Shown here one piece after another: positions 1 through 10,844 of a stretch of 64,000 bases of DNA. The position numbers and the translations under genes were made by a program. The notes under the pieces are model-generated. The model worked only from the letters and a program-made list of their open reading frames with translations, was not told the origin of the DNA and did not search any database. Source of the DNA: Hyphomicrobiales bacterium (GTDB taxonomy: Bacteria; Pseudomonadota; Alphaproteobacteria; Rhizobiales; Rhizobiaceae); assembly GCA_900469475.1 (NCBI GenBank), contig UBXG01000017.1, positions 186,001 through 250,000 of the forward strand, given 5' to 3'. Every line of letters starts with the position of its first letter. The first letter of the stretch is position 1.

Positions 1-27
1 CAGCGTAATGTGGGTAAATGGTGACGT

Positions 28-1788
28 TTATCGCATTTCGTCCGGTGCAGCGGTCCCGGTTATACCAAGACCCGACTTCAAAACCGACGCGACAGCGTAC
101 ACCAGCCCAAGTCTGGCAATGCTCAATTCTCGGTTCTTATCGTTAACAAAACGTAATTCCGGTAAATCTTTACCTTTATTCCAGTGTCCGTGGAAGGAAC
201 TGGCCAAATCGTAAAGATAAAAAGCGATGCGATGCGGCTCTTGAGACTGAGCTGCAGCTTCGATGATTCGCGGGAATTCCGCAATCTTCGCAACCAACTG
301 CAATTCAGTAGGATCAGAGATCGCGCCGACGACAGCTTTCGACAGATCCAGCGGGGCTATATCGAGATCCGGGAAGGCTTCCCTGGCCTGACGGAAGACC
401 GACATGCAGCGGGCATGAGCATACTGCACGTAGAAGACCGGATTGTCCTTCGATTGCTCGGTAACCTTGGCAAAATCGAAGTCCAGTGGCTCGGAATTCT
501 TCCGGTAAAGCATCATGAAGCGCACCGAATCGCGGCCGACCTCATCGACGACTTCGCGCAGGGTGACGAAATCGCCCGAGCGCTTCGACATCTTCACCGG
601 TTCGCCATTTCGATACAGCTTGACGAGCTGGCACAGAAGCACCGTCAGCTTCGCAGCACCATCAGAAATGCCGCGGGCCACCGCCTCCAGCCGCTTGACG
701 TAGCCGCCATGGTCCGCGCCGAGGATGTAGATCATCTCGTTGAAGCCGCGGTCGAACTTGTTCTTGAAGTAAGCAACGTCGGCGGCAAAGTAAGTGTAGG
801 AACCATCAGACTTGATCAGCGGGCGGTCGATATCGTCACCCACTTCCGTCGAGCGGAAGAGCGTCTGTTCGCGATCTTCCCAATCTTCCGGCAACTGCCC
901 CTTCGGCGGCGGCAGCGCGCCCTTGTAGACATAGCCCTTGAACGTCAGATCATTGATCGCGGTGCGGATCAGCGCCGCACCATTGGCATGCAGGGTGCGC
1001 TCGGAGAAGAATACGTCATGATGAACGTTCAGCGCCTCCAGGTCTTCCCTTATCATCGCCATCATTGCGTCGATGGCGCGATCCTTGACGATCGGAAGCC
1101 ACTGCTCTTCCGGCATGCCGCGCAGCTTGGTGCCGAATTCCTTGGCGAGCGCTTCACCGACCGGAACGAGATAATCACCGGGATAAAGGCCCGGGGGTAT
1201 CTCGCCGACCTGCTCGCCCAGCGCCTCGCGATAGCGAATAAAGACGGAGCGTGCGAGCACGTCGATCTGCGAGCCGGCATCGTTGATGTAATATTCCTTG
1301 GTGACCTTATAGCCGGAGAAGGCCAGCAGGTTTGCCAGCGCATCGCCGACGACGGCGCCGCGGCAGTGGCCGACATGCATCGGCCCGGTCGGGTTGGCCG
1401 AAACATATTCGACATTGACCGTCTGCCCCTCACCGAGCTTGGAACGGCCGAACTTTTCGCCTTCAGAGATCATCGTGGCCAGCAGCCGCTGCCAATAGCC
1501 GACCGAAAGACGGAGATTGATGAAGCCGGGGCCGGCCACCGAAACCTCGGCGACATCAGCATCTTCCTTCAGCTTGGCGACGATGATTTCGGCAAGCGCA
1601 CGCGGATTCGTGCCGAGCGGCTTGGACAGAACCATGGCCGCATTGGTGGCGACATCGCCGTGAGTGGCATCGCGCGGCGGCTCCACGCCAATACGTCCGA
1701 AATCGAGCTCAGATCGCTTTTCTCGCACAATATCAATTTGTTCGAGAGCGTTCTTAATTCTTACTTCGAAGTCGGTGAAAAGGTTCAT
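28..1788 (-). CDS. argS: arginyl-tRNA synthetase
   Basis: Class I aminoacyl-tRNA synthetase that charges tRNA-Arg in the cytoplasm. The protein (586 aa from the start chosen) has the [11 protein letters not shown] form of the HIGH motif at about residue 130 and a VKMSKRSG form of the KMSKS loop, followed by the DALR anticodon-binding region; length is normal for the family. The reading frame opens with a GTG four codons upstream; I prefer the ATG giving MNLFTDFE, the usual rhizobial N-terminus, although an adjacent ATG at 1791 is equally possible. It lies just downstream of dgt on the same strand (55 nt apart), so the two are probably cotranscribed. Confidence 0.97.
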   Translation of the reverse strand: MNLFTDFEVRIKNALEQIDIVREKRSELDFGRIGVEPPRDATHGDVATNAAMVLSKPLGTNPRALAEIIVAKLKEDADVAEVSVAGPGFINLRLSVGYWQRLLATMISEGEKFGRSKLGEGQTVNVEYVSANPTGPMHVGHCRGAVVGDALANLLAFSGYKVTKEYYINDAGSQIDVLARSVFIRYREALGEQVGEIPPGLYPGDYLVPVGEALAKEFGTKLRGMPEEQWLPIVKDRAIDAMMAMIREDLEALNVHHDVFFSERTLHANGAALIRTAINDLTFKGYVYKGALPPPKGQLPEDWEDREQTLFRSTEVGDDIDRPLIKSDGSYTYFAADVAYFKNKFDRGFNEMIYILGADHGGYVKRLEAVARGISDGAAKLTVLLCQLVKLYRNGEPVKMSKRSGDFVTLREVVDEVGRDSVRFMMLYRKNSEPLDFDFAKVTEQSKDNPVFYVQYAHARCMSVFRQAREAFPDLDIAPLDLSKAVVGAISDPTELQLVAKIAEFPRIIEAAAQSQEPHRIAFYLYDLASSFHGHWNKGKDLPELRFVNDKNRELSIARLGLVYAVASVLKSGLGITGTAAPDEMR

Positions 1789-1843
1789 CATATCGTCCAC
1801 GCATTAGCTTCGCGAGCCGCTATCGGCCCGACGCCGCCGCTGC

Positions 1844-3061
1844 CTACCGCAAATCGGGAGTCTGGTCAAACAGGCGCTTGTGGGCGCTGATGGCGTAGGT
1901 GTCCGTCATGCCGGCGAGATAGTCGCCGACATGCCTTGCCTTGGGGGCGATCGCCAACCCGGCAATATGATCGACCCAATAATGGCTCTGCATCTCCCTG
2001 GGATTTTCCATATAGGCGCGGAAAAGGTCCGTGACGATCTGCGCCGCGCCGGCACGGATGCGCATGATGTCGGGATGACGGTAGATGCGCTTGAACAGCA
2101 TCTGTTTGATCAGCTTGTCGGTTTCGGCCATCTCGGGCGAGAAGGTCGCGATGATCCGCCCGGCAGCCCGAATGTCGGCCACATTGCGGGGCTTGATTTC
2201 AGCGAGCGCCTGCTGCGAAACGGCGATCACATCCTCCACCATGCGGGTGATCTGCCGGCGCATGATTTCGTTCGTGAAGCGGCTCGCCTCCAGATGCGGA
2301 TAACGTGCCCTCACCTCGGTCATCAGCTTGGCAAGAAACGGCACCTCCTCCAGCATGTCGAAGGTCAAATAGCCAGAGCGTAAGCCGTCATCGATGTCGT
2401 GCGTATTGTAGGCGATGTCATCTGCGATCGCGGCGACCTGCGCTTCAAGGCTGGCATAGGAGGCGATTTCGAGATCGTGGATCTCGCAATAATCGAGGAT
2501 CGGCCGCGGCACCGGACCTTGGATGCCGTTGCCATCAGGCGTCATCAGCGGTCCATTGTGCTTCACCAGGCCCTCAAGCGTTTCCCAGGTGAGGTTGAGC
2601 CCGTCAAAATCAGCATAACGGCGCTCGAGCTTGGTGACGATGCGCAGGGATTGGGCGTTGTGATCGAAGCCGCCATAGGGCAGCAGCACCTCATGCAGTG
2701 CATCCTCACCCGTATGACCGAAAGGCGTGTGGCCGAAATCGTGGACAAGCGCCACCCCCTCCGCCAGATCCTCATCCAGCTTCAGGGCTCGCGCCAGGGC
2801 GCGGGCGATCTGCGCCACCTCGATCGTATGCGTCAGCCGAGTGCGGTAGTGGTCGCCATCCTGAGCGATGAAGACCTGCGTCTTATGCTTCAACCGCCGG
2901 AAGGCGGTCGCATGGACGATCCGGTCGCGGTCGCGCTGGAATTCGGAGCGTGTCGGGCTCGATCCTTCTTCGTAGAGCCGTCCGCGCGATTCCCAGGGAT
3001 TCGTTGCATAGGCTGCCTTTTCCCCGTACCCGAAACCCAGTGCATGCGTATCAATCGTCAT
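1844..3061 (-). CDS. dgt: deoxyguanosinetriphosphate triphosphohydrolase-like protein
   Basis: HD-domain hydrolase of the dGTPase family, which cleaves dNTPs to deoxynucleosides and triphosphate. Visible features are an N-terminal [19 protein letters not shown] segment, the metal-binding [11 protein letters not shown] histidine and the [16 protein letters not shown] stretch carrying the HD pair. I start at the ATG encoding [13 protein letters not shown] (405 aa) because the 13 residues upstream of it look non-conserved. It precedes argS on the minus strand. Whether the physiological substrate is dGTP or another dNTP cannot be read from the sequence. Confidence 0.93.
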   Translation of the reverse strand: MTIDTHALGFGYGEKAAYATNPWESRGRLYEEGSSPTRSEFQRDRDRIVHATAFRRLKHKTQVFIAQDGDHYRTRLTHTIEVAQIARALARALKLDEDLAEGVALVHDFGHTPFGHTGEDALHEVLLPYGGFDHNAQSLRIVTKLERRYADFDGLNLTWETLEGLVKHNGPLMTPDGNGIQGPVPRPILDYCEIHDLEIASYASLEAQVAAIADDIAYNTHDIDDGLRSGYLTFDMLEEVPFLAKLMTEVRARYPHLEASRFTNEIMRRQITRMVEDVIAVSQQALAEIKPRNVADIRAAGRIIATFSPEMAETDKLIKQMLFKRIYRHPDIMRIRAGAAQIVTDLFRAYMENPREMQSHYWVDHIAGLAIAPKARHVGDYLAGMTDTYAISAHKRLFDQTPDLR

Positions 3062-3368
3062 TATCAATCCATTTCCGGCATTTGGCTCCCGCACCGCCAT
3101 CAGCGCGACAGTGGTTTCCCTGCAATCGATCCCTGCCCGTGCCCGGCAATGCGGACATATGTCCGCTCTTCCTACATCCCGGCCATTGACGCCGCTTTGC
3201 GGCCTTCATACCTATAGACAAGAAAACAGCAAAATGGCGTCTGGCTCAACCAGGAAACCATAGCTGTCGCCGGCCTGACTTTCATGTTAAAGGCTACGAA
3301 TATCAGCCGTTTGAAAGTTCGACGGCTTAATGGTTCTCTCCGGATCTTGACCCCGGCAGGAGGAAGAT

Positions 3369-3701
3369 ATGACTGAGACAAGTGTTACCCTATCGGATGC
3401 CGCGGCCAAGCGAATCGCTGCTATCGTCGGCGCGGATGCCGGAAAGCGCGCTCTTCGCGTCGCTGTCGAAGGCGGTGGCTGTTCGGGTTTTTCCTATAAA
3501 TTCGATCTCGTCGAAGGCCCAGAAGCTGACGACATCATTGTCGAAAAGAACAATGCGACCGTCCTGATCGATCAGCTGTCGCTGGTCTATATGGCAGGCT
3601 CGGAGATCGATTTCGTCGACAATCTTCTCGGCCAATCCTTTCAGATCAAGAATCCGAATGCGGTCGCAAGTTGCGGCTGCGGCACAAGTTTTGCCATCTG
3701 A
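3369..3701 (+). CDS. erpA: iron-sulfur cluster insertion protein ErpA (HesB/IscA family)
   Basis: A-type Fe-S carrier, 110 aa, that receives a cluster and delivers it to target apoproteins. The three family cysteines are present: one in GGGCSGFSY near residue 36 and the C-terminal CGCGTSF pair. A strong ribosome site (GGAGGAAG) ends just before the ATG. The gene is transcribed divergently from dgt, with about 300 nt between starts, and is followed by xthA on the same strand after 129 nt. ErpA versus IscA naming is by similarity to rhizobial homologues located beside dgt. Confidence 0.93.
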   Translation: MTETSVTLSDAAAKRIAAIVGADAGKRALRVAVEGGGCSGFSYKFDLVEGPEADDIIVEKNNATVLIDQLSLVYMAGSEIDFVDNLLGQSFQIKNPNAVASCGCGTSFAI

Positions 3702-3830
3702 TCCTCACTCAGCTTTTCCACAGTTTGATGACCGGCCAGGAGCCTTCGCTTCGGGCCGGCTTTCATATGGGCTGTAGTCAAGCCGACCGGCTGCGGATAC
3801 AACAGGGCGAAGCAAAGGAATGAGCCGCCC

Positions 3831-4622
3831 ATGAAAATCGCCACCTGGAACATCAACGGCGTCAAAGCGCGTATCGAGAACCTCTGCCAGTGGCTGAAGG
3901 ACTCGAACCCGGACATCGTCTGCCTGCAGGAGATCAAGACCGTCGATGAAGGCTTTCCGCGGCTGGAGATCGAAGCGCTTGGCTATCACGTCGCAACGCA
4001 TGGGCAAAAGGGCTTCAACGGCGTTGCGATTCTCTCGAAAACCAAGCCGGATGAGGTGACGCGCGGCTTGCCAGGTGACGACAGCGACGAACAGGCTCGC
4101 TTCATCGAAGCGGTGTTCTCCGTTGAAGGACACGGCGCCTTGCGGGTGTGCTGCCTTTATCTGCCGAACGGCAATCCGGTCGATACGGAAAAATACCCCT
4201 ACAAGCTCGCCTGGATGGAGCGCCTGCGCAAATTCGCCCTGGAGCGCCTGGCCCTTGAAGAGCCCCTGATACTCGCTGGAGACTACAACGTCATCCCCGA
4301 GCCGCATGATTGTTTCGACCCCAAGGTCTGGGAGAGCGACGCACTCTTCCTGCCGCAGACGCGTCAGGCTTTCCGCCAGCTCGAACATCTCGGCTTTACC
4401 GATGCGGTACGTGCGACGACGGACGCGATCAAGCTTTACTCATTCTGGGATTACCAGGCCGGCGCCTGGCCAAAAAACAACGGTATCCGCATCGATCACC
4501 TGATGCTGTCACCAGAGGCAGCCGATCGCCTCACCGGAACGGCAATCGAGAAGCATGTGCGCGCCTGGGAAAAACCTTCCGACCACGTCCCTGTTGTCGC
4601 TCACCTAGATTTCAGCAATTAA
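3831..4622 (+). CDS. xthA: exodeoxyribonuclease III
   Basis: AP endonuclease/3'-exonuclease of base-excision repair, 263 aa, endonuclease/exonuclease/phosphatase fold. Catalytic motifs are all visible: the N-terminal WNINGVKAR, the metal-binding LQEIKT glutamate, GDYNVIPEP, and the C-terminal IDHLM and SDHVPV segments. The ATG is preceded by a GGAATGAGCC region of modest Shine-Dalgarno quality. It converges with exoR, whose stop lies 65 nt beyond. Confidence 0.95.
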   Translation: MKIATWNINGVKARIENLCQWLKDSNPDIVCLQEIKTVDEGFPRLEIEALGYHVATHGQKGFNGVAILSKTKPDEVTRGLPGDDSDEQARFIEAVFSVEGHGALRVCCLYLPNGNPVDTEKYPYKLAWMERLRKFALERLALEEPLILAGDYNVIPEPHDCFDPKVWESDALFLPQTRQAFRQLEHLGFTDAVRATTDAIKLYSFWDYQAGAWPKNNGIRIDHLMLSPEAADRLTGTAIEKHVRAWEKPSDHVPVVAHLDFSN

Positions 4623-4686
4623 GCTTCAATCCCGATCGGGAAAAATTTACCCGTCTCTTCCGGACGGAAGCCCGATGCAATGCCAA

Positions 4687-5514
4687 TCAATCGGGGCCTG
4701 CAACATCGAGTTGATGAGCCATGGAAACGGCCACGCGGCGGTCGTTCTCATTGGCGATGGAGAAGGCCTGCTCCTGCATGTCTTCCATCCAGCTACAGTC
4801 CTTCGGCTTGCACTTGTCGAGTGCCGCCGTCATGAAGGCCAGACCGCGAATGGATTGCCCCTCCTGGAACAAGAGATTGCCAAAAACGGCCATGGCGCCC
4901 GGATGGCCGCTCTTGCGCGCCTGGTTCAGCCATTTCTTGGCCTGCTGCACGTTGGTGGCGCCGCCCTCGCCTGATAGCATCATCTGCGCCAGCTGGAACT
5001 GCGCCTCCGGCACGCCGAAGGTGGATGCCACCTGGAAATAAAGCTGGCGGGACTGATTGAGGTCGATCTTTACGGGGCTATTTGGAATGCCGCTTTTGTA
5101 GTAGCTCGCAAGCGCCAGCAGCGCGTTGATGAAGAAACCGGTGTCTTCCGAACCTGGCTCCACGCCCTGCTGGGCGATCTCGCTATAGATCTTGAAAGCT
5201 TCGAAATCGTTCTGCGTCACGCCATCGCCATCGGCATACATGTTGGCCAAGGCCCAGCGGGAGCCGGTGTGACCCTTTTCGGCGGCATACCGATAGGCTT
5301 CGACCGCCTCTTCCTTCTGCCCGTTCTTATAGGCCTTGAAGCCGAATTTGAAGAGATCGAACGGACCCGATTCCTTGGTGACGCCGGCATTGATGTCGAA
5401 TGCTTTGGCTTGCCCTGCCAGCACCACCGCAGTGGCAAGAGACAGGCTGAGCATCATAACTCTCGCTGATATGAACTCGGACTTAAACATAACAGTCGAT
5501 TTCTTTCGCTCCAT
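4687..5514 (-). CDS. exoR: exopolysaccharide regulatory protein ExoR
   Basis: Periplasmic Sel1-like repeat protein that in Sinorhizobium binds the sensor kinase ExoS and restrains the ExoS/ChvI system controlling succinoglycan, motility and acid response. The protein has an N-terminal signal segment ending near the alanine-rich AKAFDI site, then Sel1/TPR-type repeats such as AAEKGHTGSRWALANMYADG and QLAQMMLSGEGG. Overall sequence matches what I know of rhizobial ExoR closely. I use the ATG at 5514 (275 aa), which has an AGG a few bases upstream; an internal ATG at 5490 is an alternative. The roughly 660 nt upstream contain no gene. Confidence 0.93.
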   Translation of the reverse strand: MERKKSTVMFKSEFISARVMMLSLSLATAVVLAGQAKAFDINAGVTKESGPFDLFKFGFKAYKNGQKEEAVEAYRYAAEKGHTGSRWALANMYADGDGVTQNDFEAFKIYSEIAQQGVEPGSEDTGFFINALLALASYYKSGIPNSPVKIDLNQSRQLYFQVASTFGVPEAQFQLAQMMLSGEGGATNVQQAKKWLNQARKSGHPGAMAVFGNLLFQEGQSIRGLAFMTAALDKCKPKDCSWMEDMQEQAFSIANENDRRVAVSMAHQLDVAGPD

Positions 5515-6171
5515 TCGGACCTGTTACGGCGCTTGCACAAACGCCGCCAGTTTCACGAATGTTTTCCCTGATGGCGCACGAGACTGGATCGCCCTTCGAG
5601 AGGGCGGCTCCTGTGGCGTCCAACCGATGCTGTTTGCCACATTTGCGAGCATAGCTTGCAATTATGTCCAAACCAGCATTTGTCCGGCCGCGATCACGTC
5701 CCGCCGCCGAAGCAGCGTTCGCAATCGTCTTCCGATAATGGAAATCAAAGATCGTCCGGCTGACGATTTCCCTTGGCAGACAACGATTTTTCCCCCGCGT
5801 CGGAAGCATCATCGCTCCGATCTCCGATTTTTGCTTATGCCAAAGTGGAAGTTCACCCATCAACCGCTTACGCACTTTCTATAAGGCTTGCCCCTATGCC
5901 TGCGTAATCGCTGCTCCCCATTTGTGGCGGGAAATGGACAAATTGTAATCTCATCACGTGGCTGCAATGTCTTGAAATAGAGTGTTGCTAATTCGTCACA
6001 AAAATTTTATCGGACTTGAGATTTCTTTAACCATAAATCAGGCAGAAGACCCGGTTTATGCTCCACTTTTCCCGATCCTATAAAAAACGTCGCGAAACCC
6101 GTGAGAGCTCGCGACGTCGATAATAAAGTGAAGGAACTGTCGTTAGGCTCCTTCAATTCAGCGGCTTGTCA
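5515..6171. other. intergenic region exoR upstream
   Basis: A 657-nt stretch between the divergent exoR start and the end of the FadL-like gene. Apart from the terminator at 6087-6117 I see no convincing gene. A 130-residue reading frame on the minus strand (5483-5875) overlaps the exoR start and shows no recognisable domain. The segment 5930-6060 is AT-rich and may hold the exoR promoter region, but no clear -35/-10 pair stands out. Confidence 0.5.
6087..6117 (-). terminator. intrinsic terminator of the FadL-like gene
   Basis: Inverted repeat ACGTCGCGA (6087-6095) and TCGCGACGT (6109-6117) with a 13-nt loop; on the minus strand the stem is followed by a run of six T. It lies 55 nt after the stop of the outer-membrane protein gene. 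Confidence 0.85.
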
Positions 6172-7431
6172 TCAGAAGCTGACTTTCACCGATGTCTGAA
6201 GAGCGGCGACCAAGTCATTGCCGAAGCTGTAGGTCGCATCGTTGCCATAGACGACACCGCCACGCGTGACCGGTCCGGACTTGCCTGATGTCATGAGGCC
6301 GAGAGCGCCGCCGAAATTGAATTGGACATGCTCGGTCGGCTTGTAGGCCACGCCTGCGCCGAGGGTCCATGTATCGGAGTTCATGCCATAGCCGTCGCTC
6401 GTGCCGCGATCCCAGGTCAGGCTGACGGCACCGCTCCACTTGTCGTTGAACTTGTGCCCGACACCGCCGGTGATCGTCCAGCCGTCCTTGTAGAGCAAGT
6501 CGAGCGAGGTCAGTTCGGTCGGACCGCTAGCTTTGCACGATATGCTTCGGGTGGAGCTCGGGCACAGCGCGATGCTTTGCAGGACGCTCCAGTTCGTCCA
6601 TTTGACTGAGCCGAAGGCGAGCCAGTCCGGCGCGATGCCGGTCTGTACCTTCCACTCAAGGGAATCGGGAGCATCGGCCGAGCCGAAAACAGAGGTTACC
6701 TTGCCACCAAAGCCGGGGACGACAGGCGGCGGTACTTCGGTCAGGTCGACGCTACCCTTCAGATTGTCGTATTTGACCCGGCTATTGTAGACGAGGCTCG
6801 TGCGGAAGGCATATTCCGGAATTTCGTAGGCGATACCGGCGCGCCAGCCCCAGCCGTGACCGTCGATGTCAAGCGAACCCATGCCGTTGTAAATGGCAGA
6901 AATCGGGGCCGGAGTGGCGTAGACGAGGCGCGACTTGTAGCCGCTGACTTCCTGATAGAAACCGCCGCCGATCAGACGCAGTTGCCCCGGACCCGCATCG
7001 AACTTGTACGAGCAGGTGGCTGAATAGTTGTTCGTTCGAACCTTGACTTCGGTTTCGTTATTGGCGCCGGCCCAATTTGCACCTTCGTTGAGGTGGCCGC
7101 CGAAAGGCTGCGAATAGTCGGCCATGCAGTCGAGATCATCGGTGATGCCGATCTTGAAGGCAGCATAGGGAATGGCGTAATTTTCCGATGCATCCGTCGA
7201 ACGGCTGCGGTTATTGAGATTGCCATCGGCTGGATTGATGTCCTTGGCATTCTTCAGCTTGCGGTCGGGCATGACATAAGTAACACCGGACTCGAACACA
7301 TAACGGCCCTTGTCGAAGAGCAGATCAATATCATAGCCGCCACGATCAAGGCCGCCCGCAAAGGCAGCACTGGCGAAAGACGAGCCAATAATAAGTGTGA
7401 CTGCGCTCCTCAGCGCAATAGAAAATGCCAT
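6172..7431 (-). CDS. OmpP1/FadL/TodX-family outer membrane transport protein
   Basis: Predicted 14-stranded outer-membrane channel for hydrophobic compounds such as long-chain fatty acids. I start at 7431 (419 aa) because the codon follows a GGGGGAG ribosome site and opens a clean signal peptide (MAFSIALRSAV... cut near FASAAFAGG). The mature part has the aromatic, Gly/Asn-rich alternating pattern of beta barrels, motifs such as YEIPEYAFRTSLVYNSRVKY, and a terminal phenylalanine (SVKVSF), the usual signature for outer-membrane insertion. An upstream extension of the frame (to 7629) has no signal-like character. The substrate is unknown. Confidence 0.88.
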   Translation of the reverse strand: MAFSIALRSAVTLIIGSSFASAAFAGGLDRGGYDIDLLFDKGRYVFESGVTYVMPDRKLKNAKDINPADGNLNNRSRSTDASENYAIPYAAFKIGITDDLDCMADYSQPFGGHLNEGANWAGANNETEVKVRTNNYSATCSYKFDAGPGQLRLIGGGFYQEVSGYKSRLVYATPAPISAIYNGMGSLDIDGHGWGWRAGIAYEIPEYAFRTSLVYNSRVKYDNLKGSVDLTEVPPPVVPGFGGKVTSVFGSADAPDSLEWKVQTGIAPDWLAFGSVKWTNWSVLQSIALCPSSTRSISCKASGPTELTSLDLLYKDGWTITGGVGHKFNDKWSGAVSLTWDRGTSDGYGMNSDTWTLGAGVAYKPTEHVQFNFGGALGLMTSGKSGPVTRGGVVYGNDATYSFGNDLVAALQTSVKVSF

Positions 7432-7934
7432 TGTATCTCCCCCACATGTGCATTCAGTGGTTCGATTGTTGCGATGATCGCGTGAATTGGCAATGTGGCG
7501 CATAAGAGCACAGGTCACGTAAGGGAATGATTGATTTACGTAAGAAAATGAACGCCGCTTCAGAAAATCTATCAGTGTAGGTAATTTTTTCTTTCGAAAT
7601 AGCATTTTGGGTCCCCGATAGATTCTCATTCTTCACAGCAACAATTCTGTTACAATATGACAACAGTTTTGCTTTTCGAGAGTGTCCGGCAACTTTAGGG
7701 GTAATCTGTTTCGCCTGTGCGAAGCTGGCGGCGGATCTGGGGCATAGATCCGGTTCGTTCCATCGAATCGAGGCAATAGACAAAAAAGGCACGCGGCGAA
7801 TACCGCATGCCTTTTTCGATTCTTCGACCTCTGTTTCCTAACGCGACGCCGATGTCTCAGCCTCGATTGCGACGCTTTTCACATTTGGTCGCACATCCGC
7901 CTTTGAGCGAAAACATTGGTTTATGCGAAGCCTC
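7432..7934. other. intergenic region between FadL-like gene and valS
   Basis: A 503-nt gap containing the leader of the FadL-like gene, a terminator for valS at 7782-7817, and AT-rich sequence around 7540-7680. I see no gene in it; short frames on both strands lack ribosome sites and domains. Confidence 0.5.
7782..7817 (-). terminator. intrinsic terminator of valS
   Basis: Stem GGCATGCGG / CCGCGTGCC (minus strand, one G-T wobble) with a six-base loop, followed by TTTTTT. The plus strand also has a T run after the stem, so it may act in both directions. It lies about 120 nt past the valS stop. Confidence 0.75.
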
Positions 7935-10778
7935 TCAGCCAGCCTCACTCACCCGGGCGAGCGCCACCTTGAGGCTCGCCTGCTGCCCTTCGAGCTCGCC
8001 AAGACGCTCGCGCTCCGCGGCGACGATGTCCGGATTGGCATTGGCAACGAACTTCTCGTTCGAAAGCTTGCCGGCAATGCGAGCAATCTCTTGATCGTTC
8101 TTGGCAATCGCCTTTTCGAGGCGTGCTTTCTCAGCGGAGAGATCGATAAGGCTGCCAAGCGGCAAGCAGACCGTCGCCTCGCCGACGACGATCTGAGCGG
8201 CGCCCTTCGGTGCCGTATCGGCAAGCGAAACCGATTCCACGCGCGCCAGCCGCTTGATGGCGGCATCGTGACGGAAGAGGCGCTCGCGCGTCAGGCTATT
8301 GGCATCGACAACAACCAGCGGCGCCGTCGCGGCCGGCGGCACGTTCATTTCCGAGCGAACGGAGCGAATGCCGGAGACCAGATCGATCAGCCAATTGATT
8401 TCATCGGCGGCGACGTTATCGGCATAGGACGGTGCCGGCCAATCCGCATGGCAGATCAAGCCGTCGCGTTCCTTGCCCTCGCCCGCCGTGTGCGCCCAGA
8501 GCTCCTCGGTCATGAAGGGCATGAACGGATGCAGAAGCTTGTAGGTCTCTTCGAGAACATAGGCTGCGCAAGATTGGGCTTCCGCCTTGGCACCCTCGTC
8601 TTCACCGCTGAAGATCGGCTTCAACAGTTCGAGATACCAATCGCAGAACTGATTCCAGATGAAGCGATAGAGCGCGCCTGCCGCATCATTGAAGCGGAAG
8701 CTTTCTAGCGCCTCGGTCACGTCACGCTCTGCGCGCGCCAGCTCCGTCAGGATCCAGCGGTTGACGGTGAGCTCGGCAGCTTCCGGCACGAAATGCGGAT
8801 CGTTCTTGGCGCCGTTCATTTCGGCAAAGCGCGTCGCGTTCCAAAGCTTGGTGCCGAAATTGCGGTAGCCGGCGATGCGAGCCGGGTCGAGCTTCACGTC
8901 GCGACCCTGCGCGGCCATGATCGCCAGCGTGAAACGCAGCGAATCGGCGCCATACTGGTCGATCAGTTCCAACGGATCGATGACGTTGCCCTTGGACTTC
9001 GACATCTTCTGCCCGTTCTTGTCGCGCACCAGAGCGTGAACATAGACCGTGTTGAACGGCTCGACAGGCTCACCACCCTCGTCCTGCATGAAGTGAAGGC
9101 TCATCATCATCATGCGGGCAACCCAGAAGAAGATGATATCGAAGCCGGTGACGAGGACGTTCGTCGGATAGTAGCGTGCCAATTCCGGCGTCTCATCCGG
9201 CCAGCCGAGCGTCGAGAAAGGCCAAAGCGCCGACGAGAACCAGGTGTCAAGCACGTCTTCGTCGCGCGTCAGGATTTCGCCCGGCTTGAAGTTCTCCAAC
9301 AGGTCCTCGACATAGGCCTTCATCGGCCCTTCATGCGACAGGTAATGCTGGATCGCGGCCTGCAGTGCCTCTTCCTCGGTCTTTTCGACGAAGACCTGGC
9401 CATCGGGACCGTACCAGGCCGGAATCTGATGGCCCCACCACAGCTGACGGGAAACGCACCATGGCTGGATGTTTTCCATCCAGTCGTAATAGGTCTTGTC
9501 CCAGCTTTTCGGAACGAGCTTCGTACGCCCTTCGCGGACCGAGGCGATCGCCGGTTCGGCGAGCGTCTTGGCGTCGACATACCACTGTTCCGTCAGGCGC
9601 GGTTCGATCGGCACGCCGCCACGGTCGCCATGCGGAACCGTGTGCTTGTGTGGCTCGATCTTGTCCAGCAGGCCCGATTCTTCGAAAATGCGGACGATGA
9701 TCTTGCGCGCCTCGAAGCGGTCCTTGCCTTCCAGCTCGTCCCAGGCCCCGTGCAGGGCTGCAGGGTTGTCGAGACCTTCAAGGAAATCCTCGTTGTCCTT
9801 GATGGTGATGGTCGCTTCCGGCGTCAGAATGTTGACAACGCGCAGGCCGCGGCGCTTGCCGACGTCGAAGTCGTTGAAATCATGTGCAGGCGTCATCTTG
9901 ACCGCGCCAGTTCCCGCCGTTGGATCCGGATATTCGTCGGCAACGATCGGGATGCGGCGACCGACGATCGGCAGGATAACATGCTTGCCGACGAGCGGCT
10001 TGTAGCGTTCGTCTTCCGGATTAACGGCAACGCCGGTATCGCCGAGCATGGTTTCCGGCCGCGTGGTGGCGACGACGAGATAATCGCGCGTTTCCCACTC
10101 CGTCGGTTTGCCCTCTTCGTCGAAGGCGATCGGATGCTGATAGGTGACGCCGGGTTCCAGCGGATAACGCAGGTACCAGAGATTGCCGTTGACCTCGTGC
10201 TGCTCGACTTCGATGTCCGAAATTGCGGTCAGCATCTTCGGATCCCAGTTGACCAGCCGCTTGTCGCGATAGATCAGACCTTCCTTGTAGAGTGTGACGA
10301 AGACTTCGAGAACCGCCTTGGACAGACCCTCGTCCATTGTGAAGCGCTCGCGCGACCAGTCGCAGGAAGCGCCGAGGCGCTTCAGCTGGTTGAAGATCAA
10401 CCCGCCGGACTCGTCCTTCCACTCCCAGACCTTCTGGATGAAGGCTTCGCGTCCCATCTTGTGGCGATCCGGCTGCTGCCGCTCGGCAAGACGACGCTCG
10501 ACGACCATCTGCGTGGCGATCCCGGCATGGTCCATGCCCGGCTGCCAGAGAACGTCCTTGCCGCGCATGCGCTCGAACCGCACCATGATGTCCTGCAGCG
10601 TGTTGTTCAGCGCATGGCCCATGTGCAGCGAACCGGTCACGTTCGGCGGCGGTATGACGATCGTGAAGGTTTCCGCGCCCGGTTTGGCGTTCGCGCCGGC
10701 GCGAAAGGCGTCGGCCTCATCCCATTTTTGGGCGATCTTCGGTTCGACGGTGGCGGAATCATATGTTTTGTCGAGCAT
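7935..10778 (-). CDS. valS: valyl-tRNA synthetase
   Basis: Class I synthetase charging tRNA-Val, 947 aa from the ATG encoding MLDKTYDSATVEPKIAQKW. The HIGH box is seen as PPNVTGSLHMGHALNNT near residue 45, the editing domain in the middle (NPEDERYKPLVGK, TPAHDFNDFDVGKRRGL), the KMSKS loop as GQKMSKSKGNVIDP, and a C-terminal coiled coil (LSAEKARLEKAIAKNDQEIA) typical of ValS. Twenty further in-frame codons upstream are rejected as non-conserved. It follows the PopZ-like gene on the same strand. Confidence 0.98.
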   Translation of the reverse strand: MLDKTYDSATVEPKIAQKWDEADAFRAGANAKPGAETFTIVIPPPNVTGSLHMGHALNNTLQDIMVRFERMRGKDVLWQPGMDHAGIATQMVVERRLAERQQPDRHKMGREAFIQKVWEWKDESGGLIFNQLKRLGASCDWSRERFTMDEGLSKAVLEVFVTLYKEGLIYRDKRLVNWDPKMLTAISDIEVEQHEVNGNLWYLRYPLEPGVTYQHPIAFDEEGKPTEWETRDYLVVATTRPETMLGDTGVAVNPEDERYKPLVGKHVILPIVGRRIPIVADEYPDPTAGTGAVKMTPAHDFNDFDVGKRRGLRVVNILTPEATITIKDNEDFLEGLDNPAALHGAWDELEGKDRFEARKIIVRIFEESGLLDKIEPHKHTVPHGDRGGVPIEPRLTEQWYVDAKTLAEPAIASVREGRTKLVPKSWDKTYYDWMENIQPWCVSRQLWWGHQIPAWYGPDGQVFVEKTEEEALQAAIQHYLSHEGPMKAYVEDLLENFKPGEILTRDEDVLDTWFSSALWPFSTLGWPDETPELARYYPTNVLVTGFDIIFFWVARMMMMSLHFMQDEGGEPVEPFNTVYVHALVRDKNGQKMSKSKGNVIDPLELIDQYGADSLRFTLAIMAAQGRDVKLDPARIAGYRNFGTKLWNATRFAEMNGAKNDPHFVPEAAELTVNRWILTELARAERDVTEALESFRFNDAAGALYRFIWNQFCDWYLELLKPIFSGEDEGAKAEAQSCAAYVLEETYKLLHPFMPFMTEELWAHTAGEGKERDGLICHADWPAPSYADNVAADEINWLIDLVSGIRSVRSEMNVPPAATAPLVVVDANSLTRERLFRHDAAIKRLARVESVSLADTAPKGAAQIVVGEATVCLPLGSLIDLSAEKARLEKAIAKNDQEIARIAGKLSNEKFVANANPDIVAAERERLGELEGQQASLKVALARVSEAG

Positions 10779-10844
10779 TTTAGGACCGGATCTAGAGGAC
10801 TGGGTGATGCGGGTTGTAAATAGGATGGCTGTGGGCAAGTCAAT

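Noticed and set aside
184-1890. Long plus-strand frame opposite argS, and similar long frames opposite valS and cpdB
   Set aside because: Antisense shadows of strongly coding GC-rich genes; no family features.
5483-5875. 130-residue reading frame upstream of exoR on the minus strand
   Set aside because: It overlaps the exoR start, has no ribosome site or recognisable domain and an unlikely composition; treated as chance.
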